Source: Streptomyces sp. NBC_01306 (lineage in GTDB: Bacteria > Actinomycetota > Actinomycetes > Streptomycetales > Streptomycetaceae). Taken from it: 64,000 nucleotides of DNA. Location of the stretch: positions 1,116,001 through 1,180,000 of the forward strand of contig NZ_JAPEPC010000001.1 in assembly GCF_026340465.1 (NCBI RefSeq), written 5' to 3'. Shown piece by piece: positions 63,729-64,000 of the stretch. Each line of letters starts with the position of its first letter. Within the stretch, counting starts at the first letter, position 1. Position numbers and translations under genes: made by a program. Below the pieces are notes generated by a model. That model did not search any database. It was given only the letters and a program-made list of their open reading frames with translations, and was not told where the DNA came from.

Positions 63729-64000
63729 ATGCATGACAGCAAGCACACGAAGCGACCGGAACACCTGACGCTGGGCCAGAAGGCGGCGCTGACCTCGGGC
63801 GGCGACTTCTGGCACACCCAGACGTTGCCGAAGGCCGGAATCGCACCGGTCATGCTCGCCGACGGCCCGCACGGCCTGCGCAAACAGCCCGAGGGAGGCG
63901 ATGCCCTGGGCATCGGGACGAGCGTGCCCGCCACATGTTTCCCGCCGTTGGTGGGCCTCGGCTCGTCCTGGAATCCCTCCCTGGTGGAACGGGTGGGCAG
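63729..64000 (+). CDS. GH3 beta-glucosidase, N-terminal fragment (runs off right edge)
   Basis: The first 90 residues of a glycoside hydrolase family 3 enzyme: LTLGQKAALTSGGDFWHT, then VMLADGPHGLRKQ and TCFPPLVGLGSSWNP, the conserved start of bacterial beta-glucosidases. No signal peptide is seen, so it is probably cytoplasmic and works on imported oligosaccharides. ATG 63729 follows a weak GGA. The catalytic Asp/Glu lie beyond the window. Control by the divergent TetR protein is likely. Confidence 0.93.
   Translation, partial: MHDSKHTKRPEHLTLGQKAALTSGGDFWHTQTLPKAGIAPVMLADGPHGLRKQPEGGDALGIGTSVPATCFPPLVGLGSSWNPSLVERVG

Overview
The window is high-GC DNA (visibly about 70% G+C) with ATGA/GTGA stop-start overlaps, GGAGG-type ribosome binding sites and frequent GTG starts. 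This is what a Streptomyces or closely related actinomycete shows. About 80% of it is the right-hand part of one modular type I polyketide gene cluster whose left end lies outside the window. No tRNA, rRNA, CRISPR array or intact insertion sequence was seen.

Region 1 (1-16579) supplies building blocks. At the left edge is the first 1.7 kb of a PKS gene that opens with a stand-alone loading ACP followed by a KS. Next comes a complete methoxymalonyl-ACP cassette (O-methyltransferase, FkbH-like protein, acyl-CoA dehydrogenase, ACP, 3-hydroxyacyl-CoA dehydrogenase). Then comes a complete beta-amino-acid starter cassette of the vicenistatin type: two-subunit glutamate mutase, PLP decarboxylase, two AMP-forming ligases, a discrete ACP, a dipeptidyl-type acyltransferase and a proline-iminopeptidase-like amidohydrolase. 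A ferredoxin/P450 pair sits inside this cassette. By analogy with vicenistatin, glutamate becomes 3-methylaspartate, is loaded on the discrete ACP, decarboxylated to 3-aminoisobutyryl-ACP, capped with an amino acid, moved to the loading ACP and uncapped before macrolactam closure.

Region 2 (16576-49157) holds four PKS genes on the minus strand, transcribed right to left as D (1 module), C (1), B (2) and A (2 + thioesterase). Predicted modules: D KS-AT(malonyl)-DH-KR(degenerate)-ACP; C KS-AT(malonyl)-KR(A-type)-ACP; B KS-AT(methylmalonyl)-DH-KR-ACP then KS-AT(malonyl)-DH-KR-ACP; A KS-AT(atypical, possibly methoxymalonyl)-DH-KR-ACP then KS-AT(malonyl)-DH-KR-ACP-TE. The expected carboxyl-end chain is a conjugated tetraene preceded by a hydroxyl and then an unreduced ketone, closed as a macrolactam. 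Several KS and AT blocks are near-identical DNA with a different codon style from their surroundings, so the genes are mosaic.

Region 3 (49510-54330, plus strand) holds support genes: type II thioesterase, calcineurin-like phosphoesterase, Sfp-type phosphopantetheinyl transferase, SAM synthetase and methylenetetrahydrofolate reductase. The last two fit a demand for methyl groups. A recurrent direct-repeat site (TAGGGG, 4 bp, TAGGGG, pointing downstream) lies upstream of at least four transcription units and looks like a cluster-wide operator. No pathway regulator, sugar gene, exporter or resistance gene is in view; they are probably to the left.

Region 4 (54282-64000) is outside the cluster. 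It holds secreted GH92 and GH59 glycosidases, a decayed ROK-family gene, a DUF2075 helicase with a possible nuclease domain, a decayed PglY/BrxC-like phage-defence ATPase, and a TetR regulator divergent from a GH3 beta-glucosidase that runs off the right edge.
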